This document shows, piece after piece, positions 1 to 10,453 of a DNA stretch of 64,000 nt. A program made the position numbers and the translations under genes. The stretch comes from Antedon mediterranea. Its lineage: Eukaryota; Echinodermata; Crinoidea; Comatulida; Antedonidae. The notes below the pieces were generated by a model. That model was not told the DNA's origin. It worked only from the letters and a program-made list of their open reading frames with translations, and did not search any database. The DNA is taken from the NCBI RefSeq assembly GCF_964355755.1, contig NC_092677.1, positions 625,001 through 689,000 of the forward strand, in the 5' to 3' direction. Position 1 is the stretch's first letter. Each line of letters starts with the position of its first letter.

Positions 1-2543
1 TGAAAGTACCGGAAACAGAGGTCGATGGCACTATTTATTTAGTAAATATAACAGTTACAAACATCATTGGATCAACAACGGATTCAGCTAATATCACAAT
101 ATCTGGTAAGATTTTAAATGAAATGATATCCATGAGAAATATTTTAGCTTTATCTACTGGATACAACTGTGAATACCAGTGATTCTGAGATTGATCTAAA
201 TGTTATCTGCTAGCTTCATTTTTGGTATTAGGTGTTAACTTCATCAATTCATTTTTGTAAAATATTAAAGCAAACGATGGATGGACTGGAATTGCATTTA
301 CATGAGCAAGATTTATACAATATTAGTTTAACTATAGATTGTTCATTAAAATACAATTAAGTAGTTGATGTTTCGATTTGTTAACTATAAATAATAATTA
401 TTTTAATTGCATAGCAAGTATTACTAATAATTGAGGTAATTTATACTGTAGGCCTACAAACGACTTAAACATAAAAACAGTCGTTTAGGAGTATGGAAAT
501 GTATACTACTGTATTATGCTATGGATGTATTAGTTCCTTCAACTTAGTTCATTTAAATTTTTCCTAAAACGATTTCAGTAATTATGATTCAAGATTCAAG
601 ATTCAAGAAATTTTATTTGTCCATAAAATGGAAATTCACTTTGCTTGGTAGATTAAAACAACAGTATTGCAACAATTTAAAAACGTGCAGTATTATAACA
701 GATTAAAAATACAAGATAAAAAGTTAAAAATACTGTTAAAAATGTAAAACTATTAAAAATTGCATTAACGTCTTACATTAGAATTAAAAATATGAATGCT
801 ATTTACAACGAAGGATTTTCTAGTTCTACAATGATTTGCTCTTGGAGGTCGTAGCCTAATGCCTGATCTATTTAAGTTATAACAGTAATGTAACGGATGA
901 GTGGGGTCTTTCATAATATTGTTAACTTTTTTTTAGAATACTCTTTTCATAGATAAATGAACAAGGCGTTAGATCAGCTTTAATAATACGTTGTGCAATT
1001 TTACGTGGTCTCTCAATATTTTTCTTATCATTTTCAGTAAAGTTACCATAAAAACATCCAATGCTAAAAGATAAAATACTTTGAATAATACTTTGATAAA
1101 ATAGAATTAAAATAGTGTTATCAACTCTAATTTGCTTGAGTTTTCTGAGAAAGTAGAGCCTTTGAGATGCCTTCTTGGAAATCATGAGAGAGTTTGACTC
1201 CCATTTTAATTTGTTGTCAATTATAGTACCTAAGTATTTGTATTGAGTTACTCTTTCAACCTCGGTTTCTTTAATAGTTATTACATTATGTTCAACTGCG
1301 GTTTTACGAAAATCTGACTGCTTGTATGAGTTCTTTATTTAATTATAAATGTCATTTCATATTAATGTTTGTGTTAAGGTACAGAGTAACAATTTATATT
1401 TTCCATGATCAACTGCAATGCAATTAAAAAAAAAACACCCAGTTTTTAATTAGAATATAAAAATCACCATATTAAGCACCAGTAAGATAACCATTATGAA
1501 ATCATGCCACTGATGCGCTGAGCAGGCCTACTACAAACTTGTTTTATTTAGTTGATGAGCGTTTACGTGTTTTCGGTTAAAAATAGCATTAAGTCAACAG
1601 TTTCAGTCAAAACCACGTCTATACCAATTACAAGTAAGCGTCGTTTAATTAATGAATTTGTGTTTTAGATATATTCAGTACTATACTGGAGTTTCATACA
1701 AACGACATTGGCTCATATTCTACAATACCAGATTTTACTACAATTTAATTTCAATATCAATATACACCCGTTATGTGTACTTATTGAAATAAACAAATCA
1801 TATAAAATACATTGATAGATTAGGACTGTAATATGCTAACAAAAAACATTTTCCTTCAGAAACAACAGCCGAGTCATGTAATGATACTACTGGTCTGACC
1901 ATCGGGATGTTCTTTGTTGGCATCATACTGGGTGTCTTAGGATTTTACATTGCAGAAATTACTCACAACAAGATAAAGAAGGTTGGTAAAATGCAGTATG
2001 AATATTATACTTATATAACCTTTATAATTTTCGAACTATTCATGCTGACAGTGGCAAAAATAATTCAATTGATGGACTACATTCTACTAAAATAAAATGT
2101 CCAACATTATTGCACAAAATATAATTGAAAAACATACAGTAGTGTATACAGAGTAATAATAACTTTATATTAATCTATTAGAAGTCAGTGTCAACGAAAC
2201 AAGACGCAGAGAAAAAGAAACAAGATGTAATATTGATACAATCTATAAAGAGGACAAACCAACGACTGGTAATCCGATTGAAAATATTATAATTGTGCAT
2301 ACTATATTTTAGTTACTTTTAGTACGATTACCATAAGTTATTGGACTGTGAGTTTATTGCTTATTAACTACATTGTATAATAGTTTCTTATGTTAGCAAT
2401 CCTTTGCTTTTTAACAGACATACATGGATTACGTAGGAGACACTGGCGAGCAAAACCAAACCTATCAAGATTTACAACATAAAGAAGAAGAGTCAGCTTA
2501 TGTTAATGTTAAGACTGGGAATAAGCAAAAGGGAAAAGTATGA
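1..2543 (+). CDS. Ig-superfamily receptor, gene A, 3' part (cut by the window edge)
   Basis: This is the last part of a receptor gene like gene B. Exons: 1-105 (end of the cysteine-free third Ig-like domain, donor GTAAG), 1860-1981 (transmembrane), 2182-2226 (15 basic juxtamembrane residues), 2418-2543 (tail, TGA stop). The introns are phase 1, 0 and 0, as in the other copies. The membrane segment is about 18 residues with a GVLGFY core, followed by a basic stop-transfer stretch. The tail carries YQDL and YVNV eight residues apart. Two oddities: the donor after 2226 reads GTAATA where the other copies have GTAAGT, and intron 4 holds a 727 bp LINE fragment (588-1314). The donor after 1981 is a weak GTTGGT, shared with B and C. 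The 5' exons lie outside the window. Exon calls rest on alignment with the other copies. Confidence 0.8.
588..1314 (-). mobile_element. 5'-truncated LINE fragment in intron 4 of gene A
   Basis: Genes B and C lack this segment, which defines its edges. On the minus strand 922-1185 encodes 87 residues typical of the C-terminal part of LINE reverse transcriptases (a LFYQSIIQSILSF block). The element's 3' end lies to the left and finishes in a short GAATCTT-type repeat (about 588-607), as CR1/L2-type LINEs do. The flanks share only TGA (585-587 and 1315-1317), so the target-site duplication is weak. Confidence 0.75.
2418..2543 (+). CDS. Tail exon of gene A with paired tyrosine motifs
   Basis: The 42-codon final exon follows a TTTTTAACAG acceptor. 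Tyrosines occur as YMDY at the start, then YQDL and YVNV separated by eight residues. The first motif fits YxxL; the second, with valine, fits a relaxed activation motif, an inhibitory SxYxxV motif, or a Grb2-type YxNx site. An AATAAA signal follows at 2605-2610. Confidence 0.75.
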   Translation, partial: TYMDYVGDTGEQNQTYQDLQHKEEESAYVNVKTGNKQKGKV

Positions 2544-2610
2544 ACTATTAAGAAATGAACTAAAAGCATAAATCAATAGATATAAGCTTTTAAGGACTGT
2601 GTTTAATAAA

Positions 2611-3909
2611 GTAAATGTAAATGTATGTATAGCGCATTCCACAAACTATGCCGTCTTTTGTTTATATTGTTATCTTTATTTGCTACATTTTATATTCACA
2701 AATTCAATAATGTTACAGTAATTTTAAATTGTATGATAACTTGAAATGTTATTGTAACTTTACATTTTTTTAATAATTGTCTTTTTATGAAATGTATTTT
2801 TGTAACTGTAATTGTATTATCGAGGACCCCAATGATCATCTTTTGGTGAACGGGCTACCCTCATTAAAAATGAATAAAAAACGTACGATTCATTACTTAA
2901 CCTCTCAATGTGTAGTTATTTGTTCGTGTCTATATTTATAAGGCATTTGAATTAGCATGAGATACTTGAGTTATTGTTGCTGTTGCATTTGCCTACTGAT
3001 AGGTGACAGTATTAGGATTACAATAAAAAACTTCCTTGATAGGGATGGACTTAATATTTGGTGTAAATGACGACTAAATGGGTGCGAACTTTGTGTACGG
3101 TGCAAGAGTATTTGTAATAAACGTTCGGTAAACAATTCTGTGCAGTCGTAAAGAGCGGTTCATTGTCACTTCCGGCATCGATAGGTCTAAATTAAATTTG
3201 TTATTTTATGGCAATGAAACAATTATGAGTTGGGAGAGGAGTTAAGTTTTGTCAACGAAATATACTAGACGGCCGCCGGATCATCAAACATAAGGTATGT
3301 CATTACTATAGAACTTCGCCCGAGAGCTGGTATCCCAAACTCTCATTTTGATATTCCATTACTGATAAAACCTCTATACCCTAACTCTCTCGATCCCGGC
3401 GGAAATGTAGTTTATAAACTTTCCAGTACAATTCTAGCAATGTTGATACCGGCCTTCCCCAATGGATACATTCTCCCTCCTCTCTCTGCTGATATACATT
3501 AGCTGTTTCCTTTATAGGGATGGACTTATTTTGTGCAAATGACGACCAAATTAGTGCGAACTTTGTATACGGTCTAAAAGTATTTTGTTTTTAAACTTAC
3601 GTTTTAAAATTCTTTGTAGTACTAAAGAACGGTTTATTGCCGCTTCCGGCATCAACAAACATACATGTAAATTTATGAAAGAATTATGAGTTGGACCCGG
3701 GACTTTCCCCACTAAATTCTTAATTGTGTCTAGTCACGTGCAGTGGCACGATAATACAATCCTGTACTACCTATTGAAATGGGGTTGTAATGTGGTTAAA
3801 ACACTGTATTTGTTAGACAATGAAATGTATTAGGTAAATTATCTAAACATCGTTAAACATTCTTTCCATTTACGATAGGTAGCCTACACGAGTAATTGAA
3901 TTGTGGATA
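2611..3909 (+). promoter_or_regulatory. A-B intergenic spacer with a duplicated block; presumed gene B promoter
   Basis: The spacer recurs before gene C (26674-27887) and before D (31615-32910). It opens with a LINE-like 3' remnant (2760-2885). It then has two diverged copies of a block of about 190 bp, near 3036-3235 and 3521-3695, each starting TATAGGGATGGACTTA or TGATAGGGATGGACTTA and each containing a CTTCCGGCATC core. CACTTCCGG (3167-3175) and CGCTTCCGG (3641-3649) resemble ETS-family sites on the minus strand. No convincing TATA box was seen. The regulatory role is inferred from position and conservation only. Confidence 0.35.
2760..2885 (+). repeat. Old LINE-like 3' end fixed in the spacers
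   Basis: A segment with GAGGACCCCAATGATC, GGGCTACCCTCATT and a terminal AATAAAA resembles the 3' ends of CR1/L2-type LINEs. The same segment lies near 26735-26860 and 31750-31880, so it was present before the gene array duplicated. Confidence 0.4.
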
Positions 3910-3955
3910 ATGTTATCAAAGCAGGATATTTATTTGCATCTCTTTCTTTTATGCT
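3910..3955 (+). CDS. Signal-peptide exon of gene B
   Basis: ATG at 3910 opens 15 codons with a hydrophobic LHLFLLC end, then one base and a perfect GTAAGT donor. Phase 1 fits the acceptor at 4335. The same exon is at 27888-27933 and 32911-32956 with one residue change (Q to K in gene C). This start was chosen because the next exon has no in-frame ATG upstream that is shared between copies. Confidence 0.7.
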
Positions 3956-6900
3956 GTAAGTAATCGAATATGGTTCTATTTGTGCTTTGTTTTTTTTTTA
4001 TTTTGTAACATTACAAAGTTATTATAATACTGGAATACTTCTTCATTTTCTACATTGTTTTCTGCCTTTGATATTTTATTCGGACCCCAATGGAAACTAA
4101 TTCTTTTTCTTAGGATTAATTGGGTTGTTCTGAATTCATCACCAAATGTTTCTCCTTTGTTTTCTCTCTTATGTTTTTTCATTTGACTGTTTTTATGTAT
4201 GATATTTTTGATGTTTGGATTCTAAATAAAAACAAACAATATCATTCTGTACAGTAGTATAAAACACTTAAAAGTAAAAACAATCCCATTATTGTTTGAT
4301 GATGTTCTATTACTTTTTTGTTTAACAAATTCAGTCTTACGAAAATATGTTGCAGTAACAGTGACTGTTGATGACATAGATGTAGCTGAAGGATCTGAAG
4401 CAAGAATAACATGTAACATTGTACCAGCTAGCAGTGGAGCTGATCCTACTGTAACATGGTATAATGTTACCAATGGGGCAAATGATTTAATAGCCAATTA
4501 TCAGGGTGGATTTGGAACAGTAGAACCAGGTTACACTGACAGATTTAGTGTTGAAAATGACATTACTCTTGTAATTACCAACACTCTCAGAATTGACAGT
4601 GGAACATATCAATGTAGTGCAAATTTAGTTGGAGATAGTCCATCATCTGATAATGATATATGCACTCTGACTGTAAATTGTGAGTAAATCTTTTATTTTT
4701 TATCCATGGGTACGCTTACTTTAAAACTCAGTAGTGTCAGATTTTCAGAAAAAAATCTAATTACGAATAACTTTAATCCCACCTTTTTAATTTTAATTTT
4801 CTTTAGTTTTTTCTCATCTTTTTTCTGTTGATTGCTCAGCGCGTAGAGGCGTCCTGCATGTTGCGCTATAGTAAATTGAACATTATTATTATTATTATAT
4901 AACTTTGATAAGTACCATGGTTGAGGGGTAAAAGTTCATACTCCACTCAAATTCATCTGGATTCTTTCCTGTCTGAAAATTGTATTCAGTGATTTTATAA
5001 AGTGAGACAATTGTGTTAATATAAGATTAAACAATATTGTTTTTAACTCAAATGATCCCATTTTTAAATTGTACTATTTTTTGCCAAATACAGTAATATA
5101 GATTATTCTTAAATTTTATAGATTTGGATAAACCTAGAATTAGGTTTTCGACACTTGTAACTGAAGGAGATGAAGTTGTCATGACCTGTGTTGTGGATTC
5201 TAGTCCAGAAGCTATGTGCAACTTTATAAAAGATGGTGACGTACTACCACATGATGGTTCATGTACGTTTACAATTCCATCAGCCAGTCGTGCTGATGAT
5301 GGAAGTTATGAGTGCGAGGCGGATAATGGTGTTGGTAACAAACAAAAAAGTGACAATAGAAACCTAGAGGTACAATGTAAGTAGTTTGTGATGATTTGAT
5401 GTTAAGGTAAAATGATGATCAGATCTAAGTTTATAATTCTACAATACACTAAAATGGGCCGCCATGTGTGCTAATTAATGTAGGATTGCAAATGCCAATA
5501 AATAGATATCTACAATGTAGGCCTACACGTTTATAAGAATGGTGACATGACATAATTGTCACGTGGTGATTAAAATACATCAACAATCCATTAATCGCAG
5601 TAGCGAGTGGGACGCGGAAAAATGTTTATTTACCAAGACCAAATCTTATATAGGCGACATGGGTTACCTTACGGTTTAAACAAGGTTTAAACAAATTATT
5701 AATGTTATAGGTTTAAAACTGAACAATTAAACACACGACTTTTGGTTTTCAGATAAACCTGATGAGGATATTGCAAATGATCAGACTGTTCCTCCTGGTG
5801 AGACTTTTACAATAACATCTACTGTAACAGCTAATTCTTCTGACGTCACTTATTTGTGGACTACTGATCTTCCTGGAAATGAAGATTCTGTCAACTATCG
5901 ACCAACATTTACACTGAAAGTATCGGAAACAGAGGTTGATGGCACTATTTATTTAGTAAATATAACAGTTACAAACATCATTGGGTCAACAACGGATTCA
6001 GCTAATATCACAATATCTGGTAAGATTTTAAATGAAATGATATCCATGAGAAATATTTTAGCTTTATCTACTGGATACAACTGTGAATACCAGTGATTCT
6101 GAGATTGATCTAAATGTTATCTGCTAGCTTCATTTTTGGTATTAGGTGTTAACTTCATCAATTCATTTTTGTAAAATAATAAAGCAAACGATGGATGGAC
6201 TGGAATTGCATTTAACATGAGCAAGATTTATACAATAGTAGTTTAACTATAGATTGTTCATTAAAAAACAATTAAGTAGTTGATGTATCGATTTGTTAAC
6301 TATAAGTAATAATTATTTTAATTGCATAGCAAGTATTACTAATAATTGAGGTAATTTATACTGTACAAACGACTTAAACATAAAAACAGTCGTTTAGGAG
6401 TATGGAAATGTATACTACTGTATTATGCTATGGATGTATTAGTTCCTTCAACTTAGTTCATTTAAATTTTTCCTAAAACTATTTCAGTAATTATGACTGT
6501 TGTTATGAGTTCTTTATTTAATTATAAATGTCATTTCATATTAATGTTTGTGTTAAGGTACAGAGTAACAATTTATATTTTCCATGATCAACTGCAATGC
6601 AATTAAAAAAAAAACACCCAGTTTTTAATTAGAATATAAAAATCACCATATTAAGCACCAGTAAGATAACCATTATGAAATCATGCCACTGATGCGCTGA
6701 GCAGGCCTACTACAAACTTGTTTCATTTAGTTGATGAGCGTTTGCGTGTTTTCGGTTAAAAATAGCATTAAGTCAACAGTTTCAGTCAAAACCACGTCTA
6801 TACCAATTACAAGTAAGCGTCGTTTAATTAATGAATTTGTGTTTTAGATATTCAGTACTGGAGTTTCATACAAACGACATTGGCTCATATTCTACAATAC

Positions 6901-7717
6901 CAGATTTTACTACAATTTAATTTCAATATCAATATACACCCGTTATGTGCACTTATTAAAATAAACAAATCATATAAAATACATTGATAGATTAGGACTG
7001 TAATATGCTAACAAAAAACATTTTCCTTCAGAGACAACAGCCGAGTCATGTAATGATACTACTGGTCTGACCATCGGGATGTTCTTTGTTGGCATCATAC
7101 TTGGTGTCTTAGGATTTTACATTGCAGAAATTACTCACAACAAGATAAAGAAGGTTGGTAAAATGCAGTATGAATATTATACTTATATAACCTTTATAAT
7201 TTTCGAACTATTCATGCTGACAGTGGCAAAAATAATTCAATTGATGGACTACATTCTACTAAAATAAAATGTCCAACCTTATTGCACAAAATATAATTGA
7301 AAAACATACAGTAGTGTATACAGAGTAATAATAACTTTATATTAATCTAATAGAAGTCGCTATCAAAGGAACAAGACGCAGAGAAAAGGAAACAAGATGT
7401 AAGTATCGATACAATCTATAAAGAGGACAAACCAACGACTGGTAATCCGATTGAAAATATTATGATTGTGCATACTATAGTTACTTTTAGTACGATTGCC
7501 ACAAGTTATTGGATTGTGAGTTTATTGCTTATTTACTACATTGTATAATAGTTTCTAATATTACCGGTAGCAATCCTTTGCTTTTTAACAGACTTACATG
7601 GATTATGTAGTAGACACTGGCGAGCAAACCCAAACCTATCAAGATTTACAACATAAAGAAGAAGAGTCAGCTTATGTTAATCTTAACGCTGTGAATAAGC
7701 AAAAGGGAAAAGTATGA
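3910..7717 (+). CDS. Ig-superfamily receptor with ITAM-like tail, gene B (complete, 7 exons)
   Basis: Exons: 3910-3955, 4335-4679, 5122-5376, 5753-6019, 7032-7153, 7354-7398, 7592-7717; total 1206 nt, 401 residues. Introns 1-4 are phase 1 and the last two phase 0. Domains: signal peptide (MLSKQDIYLHLFLLC, then FLRKYVA); V-like Ig with Cys, Trp, DSGTYQC and one extra Cys; C2/I-like Ig with DDGSYEC, in which Phe replaces the core Trp and two extra Cys occur; a third Ig-like domain with a core Trp but no Cys; a transmembrane helix; 15 basic residues; a tail with YQDL and YVNL eight residues apart, an exact ITAM match. Such motifs, once phosphorylated, bind tandem-SH2 kinases in vertebrates. Likely a type I plasma-membrane recognition receptor; the ligand is unknown. 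AATAAA at 7779-7784. Sure of the exons, fairly sure of the start, inferential on signalling. Confidence 0.85.
7592..7717 (+). CDS. Tail exon of gene B: exact ITAM consensus
   Basis: The exon encodes 41 residues. Tyr-16 opens YQDL, then QHKEEESA (eight residues), then YVNL at Tyr-28. This matches YxxL/I, 6-8 residues, YxxL/I. YVNL also matches a Grb2-SH2 YxNx site and an SxYxxL inhibitory-type motif. Two further tyrosines sit at residues 2 and 5. Confidence 0.8.
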   Translation, partial: TYMDYVVDTGEQTQTYQDLQHKEEESAYVNLNAVNKQKGKV

Positions 7718-7882
7718 ACTATTAAGAAATGAACTAAAAGCATAAATCAATAGATATAAGCTTTTAAGGACTGTGTTTAATAAAGTAAATGTAAATGTAT
7801 GTATAGCGCATTCCACAAACTATGCCCTCTTTTGTTTATATTGTTATCTTTATTTGCTACATTTTATATTTTTCAAATTCAA

Positions 7883-8457
7883 ATATTCTTTATTCATCCT
7901 CAATCATGAAAATATACAACAACAATATATGAGAACATAAAAAAGATGAAAAGGAAACACATACAAACTCAAAAGAGCTTGATTAGTTGTGTCCCCCTAT
8001 GTCCCTAACTAGCCTAAAAAACTAAAACATAAATAATAAAAAAAGCTAAATCCTGCAACAAGTATTTTTAAAATTATTTGTAAAATGATAAATGTTCTTT
8101 AAACAATGATTTAAATATATATATTGATTTGGTACTTTGTAGTTCGTAATTCAAGTCATTCCACAATTTGGGTCCCACACATGACACAGTAAAACTAGTA
8201 GAAGTACGATTACGTTTTCTGAGTCTCATTTTGTCTTTAGATCTTGTATTATAATTATGGTAAGAACCATTTTTAATAAAGAGCGATGAAAAACGCACGT
8301 CCTGATTAGTAGTAACATTATACATGAAAAGCCCAATTTGGTACTTATTGATATCCGCAATTTTAAGAAGTTTAAATTTATAGAAACATTCAGTCATTGA
8401 ATCATTAAACTTTGACCATGTTATAGCTCGTAATGCCCTTTTCTGGAGTTTAAATAA
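7883..8457 (-). mobile_element. LINE family X, copy 2, 3' part
   Basis: This is the 3' end of a non-LTR retrotransposon on the minus strand; the rest is at 25433-26673. Codons in 8074-8450 give the C-terminal region after the reverse transcriptase (FKLQKRALRAITW, then a GPKLWNDL block). The outer flanks carry CAAATTCAA at 7874-7882 and 26674-26682, a 9 bp target-site duplication in the B-C spacer. X copy 1 is inserted at its inner edge. Confidence 0.85.
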
Positions 8458-8618
8458 ATAACAACAATATATGAGAACATAAAAAAGATGAAAAGGAAAC
8501 AAATAAAAACTCAAAAGAGCTTGATTAGTTGTGTCCCCCTAAGTCCCTAACTAGCCTAAAAAACTAAAACATAAATAATAAAAAAAAGCTAAATCCTGCA
8601 ACAAGTATTATTTTAAAA

Positions 8619-9212
8619 TTATTTGTAAAATGATAATAAATGTTCTTTAAACAATGATTTAAATATATATATTGATTTGGTACTTTGTAGTTCGTAATTC
8701 AAGTCATTCCACAATTTGGGTCCCACACATGACACAGTAAAACTAGTAGAAGTACGATTACGTTTTCTGAGTTTCATTTTGTCTTTATATCTTGTATTAT
8801 AATTATGGTAAGAACCATTTTTAATAAAGAGCGATGAAAAACGCACGTCCTGATTAGTAGTAACATTATACATGAAAAGCCCAATTTGGTACTTATTGAT
8901 ATCCGCAATTTTAAGAAGTTTAAATTTATAGAAACATTCAGTCATTGAATCATTAAACTTTGACCATGTTATAGCTCGTAATGCCCTTTTCTGGAGTTTA
9001 AATAACTCGTCTAAATAACTTGGAAATGTGCTACACCATATTATGTTGCAATAATTTAATACTGGTTCAATGAGTGATTTGTATATTGTCCAGAGAGCAT
9101 AGGTTGGTAAAAAATGTCTTACTTTATATAGTATGCCTACATATCGAGATATTTTCCTAGCTGTAACATTGATGTGGTTCTTATGTGAGAAATTCATCAA
9201 TATGTACTCCAA
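8619..9212 (-). pseudogene. X copy 1: reverse transcriptase C-terminal region
   Basis: About 190 codons cover the thumb-like region and tail after the polymerase palm (HINVTARKISRYVGIL, YKSLIEPVLNYCNIIW, GPKLWNDL). The open stretch ends LLSFYK. The catalytic FADDT block belongs upstream and lies beyond the inserted CR1 element at 13445-13609. The pieces no longer form one frame. Confidence 0.8.
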
Positions 9213-9592
9213 GGAATTTAGTCGATTTAACTCTACCTATTCTTTTATTGTTGACATAAATATTTACATTCTCTAAATTACTTGGATTTCGCTGATTGCG
9301 GAAAATTATGTAATTAGTTTTTTTAACGTTGATTGATAGTTTATTGCACATGAACCAATCCGAAACATTTTTTAGTTCACCATTAACTAGTTCTATGAGA
9401 TAGAGGGCGCACTAGCGGTGGTTGGTCGTGTTTGTGATTTCGTAGTCTGGAGATCTTTTTACTATCATAATTTTTACACTTTTCGATCGCAAGTATTTAA
9501 AAAACATAACGCTATTTGCTCTTTAGTATTATTGCTTGACGGATTCATAGAAAATAAGCCTTTTTGTTCAAGGATTGTTGTGATTTTTAAGG

Positions 9593-10453
9593 ATGGCTAG
9601 TGGAGGCTATATTGGAGGTGGTGGTAGGCCTAAGTCTAAGACAGCTCGTAAGCTTAGGTCGGCGTTAACCCCAGCGGGGGATGATTCGATACCTCATCTA
9701 GGCCTATGTGGTAGTTGTAGTAAAGCTGTTGATAATCAATCAGTAACGTGTGGCATGTGTGGGTTTTGTTTTCATTGTTCATGTCAAGACGTAGGAAAGT
9801 CTTTATTTGATGTTATTTCATCTGGTGAACAGGGCCTTCATTGGTATTGTCGTACCTGTAATAAGTCTGCTTATGGTTTTTTGAAAGCGTTGTCGACGAT
9901 CGGTAAAACACAAGAAAATATTCTCAAAGACATAAAACGTATAGATGAAACTATCACACGAAATTCAAGTGATATTGCTGATCTCAAGGCTAAGGATTCA
10001 ACTGATAAGATTGATTTGTTAACAGCAATAAATGAGAGATTTGAAGATGAAGCTGAGAAGGAAAGAAGAAGGTGTAACCTAATGTTATATAATATTGAGG
10101 AAAATACAAGTAGTGATCCCATGATCCGGAAACAACATGACGTATCTGTTATCCGTTCTTTTTGTAACGGTTCAGTTGATATCGACGCCGAAATGAAAGT
10201 TATCTATCGTGTTGGAAAAGCTGAGAAGGATGTTAAGAGGCCTTTGAAATTAGTTTTCAGAAAGGAGTCTATTAAACGTCAAGTTTTTTCTTTAGCATTT
10301 CAAAAGGGTTTTGCTGTTAGTAATGATAGAACCATGAAAGAAAGAGAAGCATTCACTAAGTTAAAAGGTGAATTAAAAACGCGATTAGATGCAGGTGAGA
10401 AAGACATAGTTATCCGAAGTGGGAAGATTGTGAAGCTTTTTCGTTCCCAATAA
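9593..10453 (+). CDS. CR1-like ORF1 with PHD-type zinc finger
   Basis: 286 residues, intact. Residues about 37-90 hold a C4HC3 pattern: CGSC, CGMC, then FHCSC, then WYCRTC, typical of PHD fingers in CR1-type ORF1 proteins. A coiled-coil-like charged stretch follows (about 100-165), then a basic C-terminal domain. ORF1 proteins bind the element's RNA; that role is from family knowledge. The ATG at 9593 follows an AAGG context. The stop overlaps the ORF2 frame, which is already open at 10446 in the -1 frame. Confidence 0.85.
   Translation: MASGGYIGGGGRPKSKTARKLRSALTPAGDDSIPHLGLCGSCSKAVDNQSVTCGMCGFCFHCSCQDVGKSLFDVISSGEQGLHWYCRTCNKSAYGFLKALSTIGKTQENILKDIKRIDETITRNSSDIADLKAKDSTDKIDLLTAINERFEDEAEKERRRCNLMLYNIEENTSSDPMIRKQHDVSVIRSFCNGSVDIDAEMKVIYRVGKAEKDVKRPLKLVFRKESIKRQVFSLAFQKGFAVSNDRTMKEREAFTKLKGELKTRLDAGEKDIVIRSGKIVKLFRSQ

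Noticed and set aside
1907-2095. Separate 62-codon membrane protein gene (also 7079-7267 and 30911-31099)
   Set aside because: It is the membrane exon read through its intron. It has no own promoter or start context; kept only as a possible retained-intron isoform.
4292-4334. Start of gene B translation just upstream of the V-like exon, giving a hydrophobic leader
   Set aside because: There is no in-frame ATG, gene D is shifted there, and a conserved signal exon with matching phase lies upstream.
4222-4497. Antisense frame over the V-like exon
   Set aside because: It is a shadow of the real exon on the other strand, with no supporting signals.
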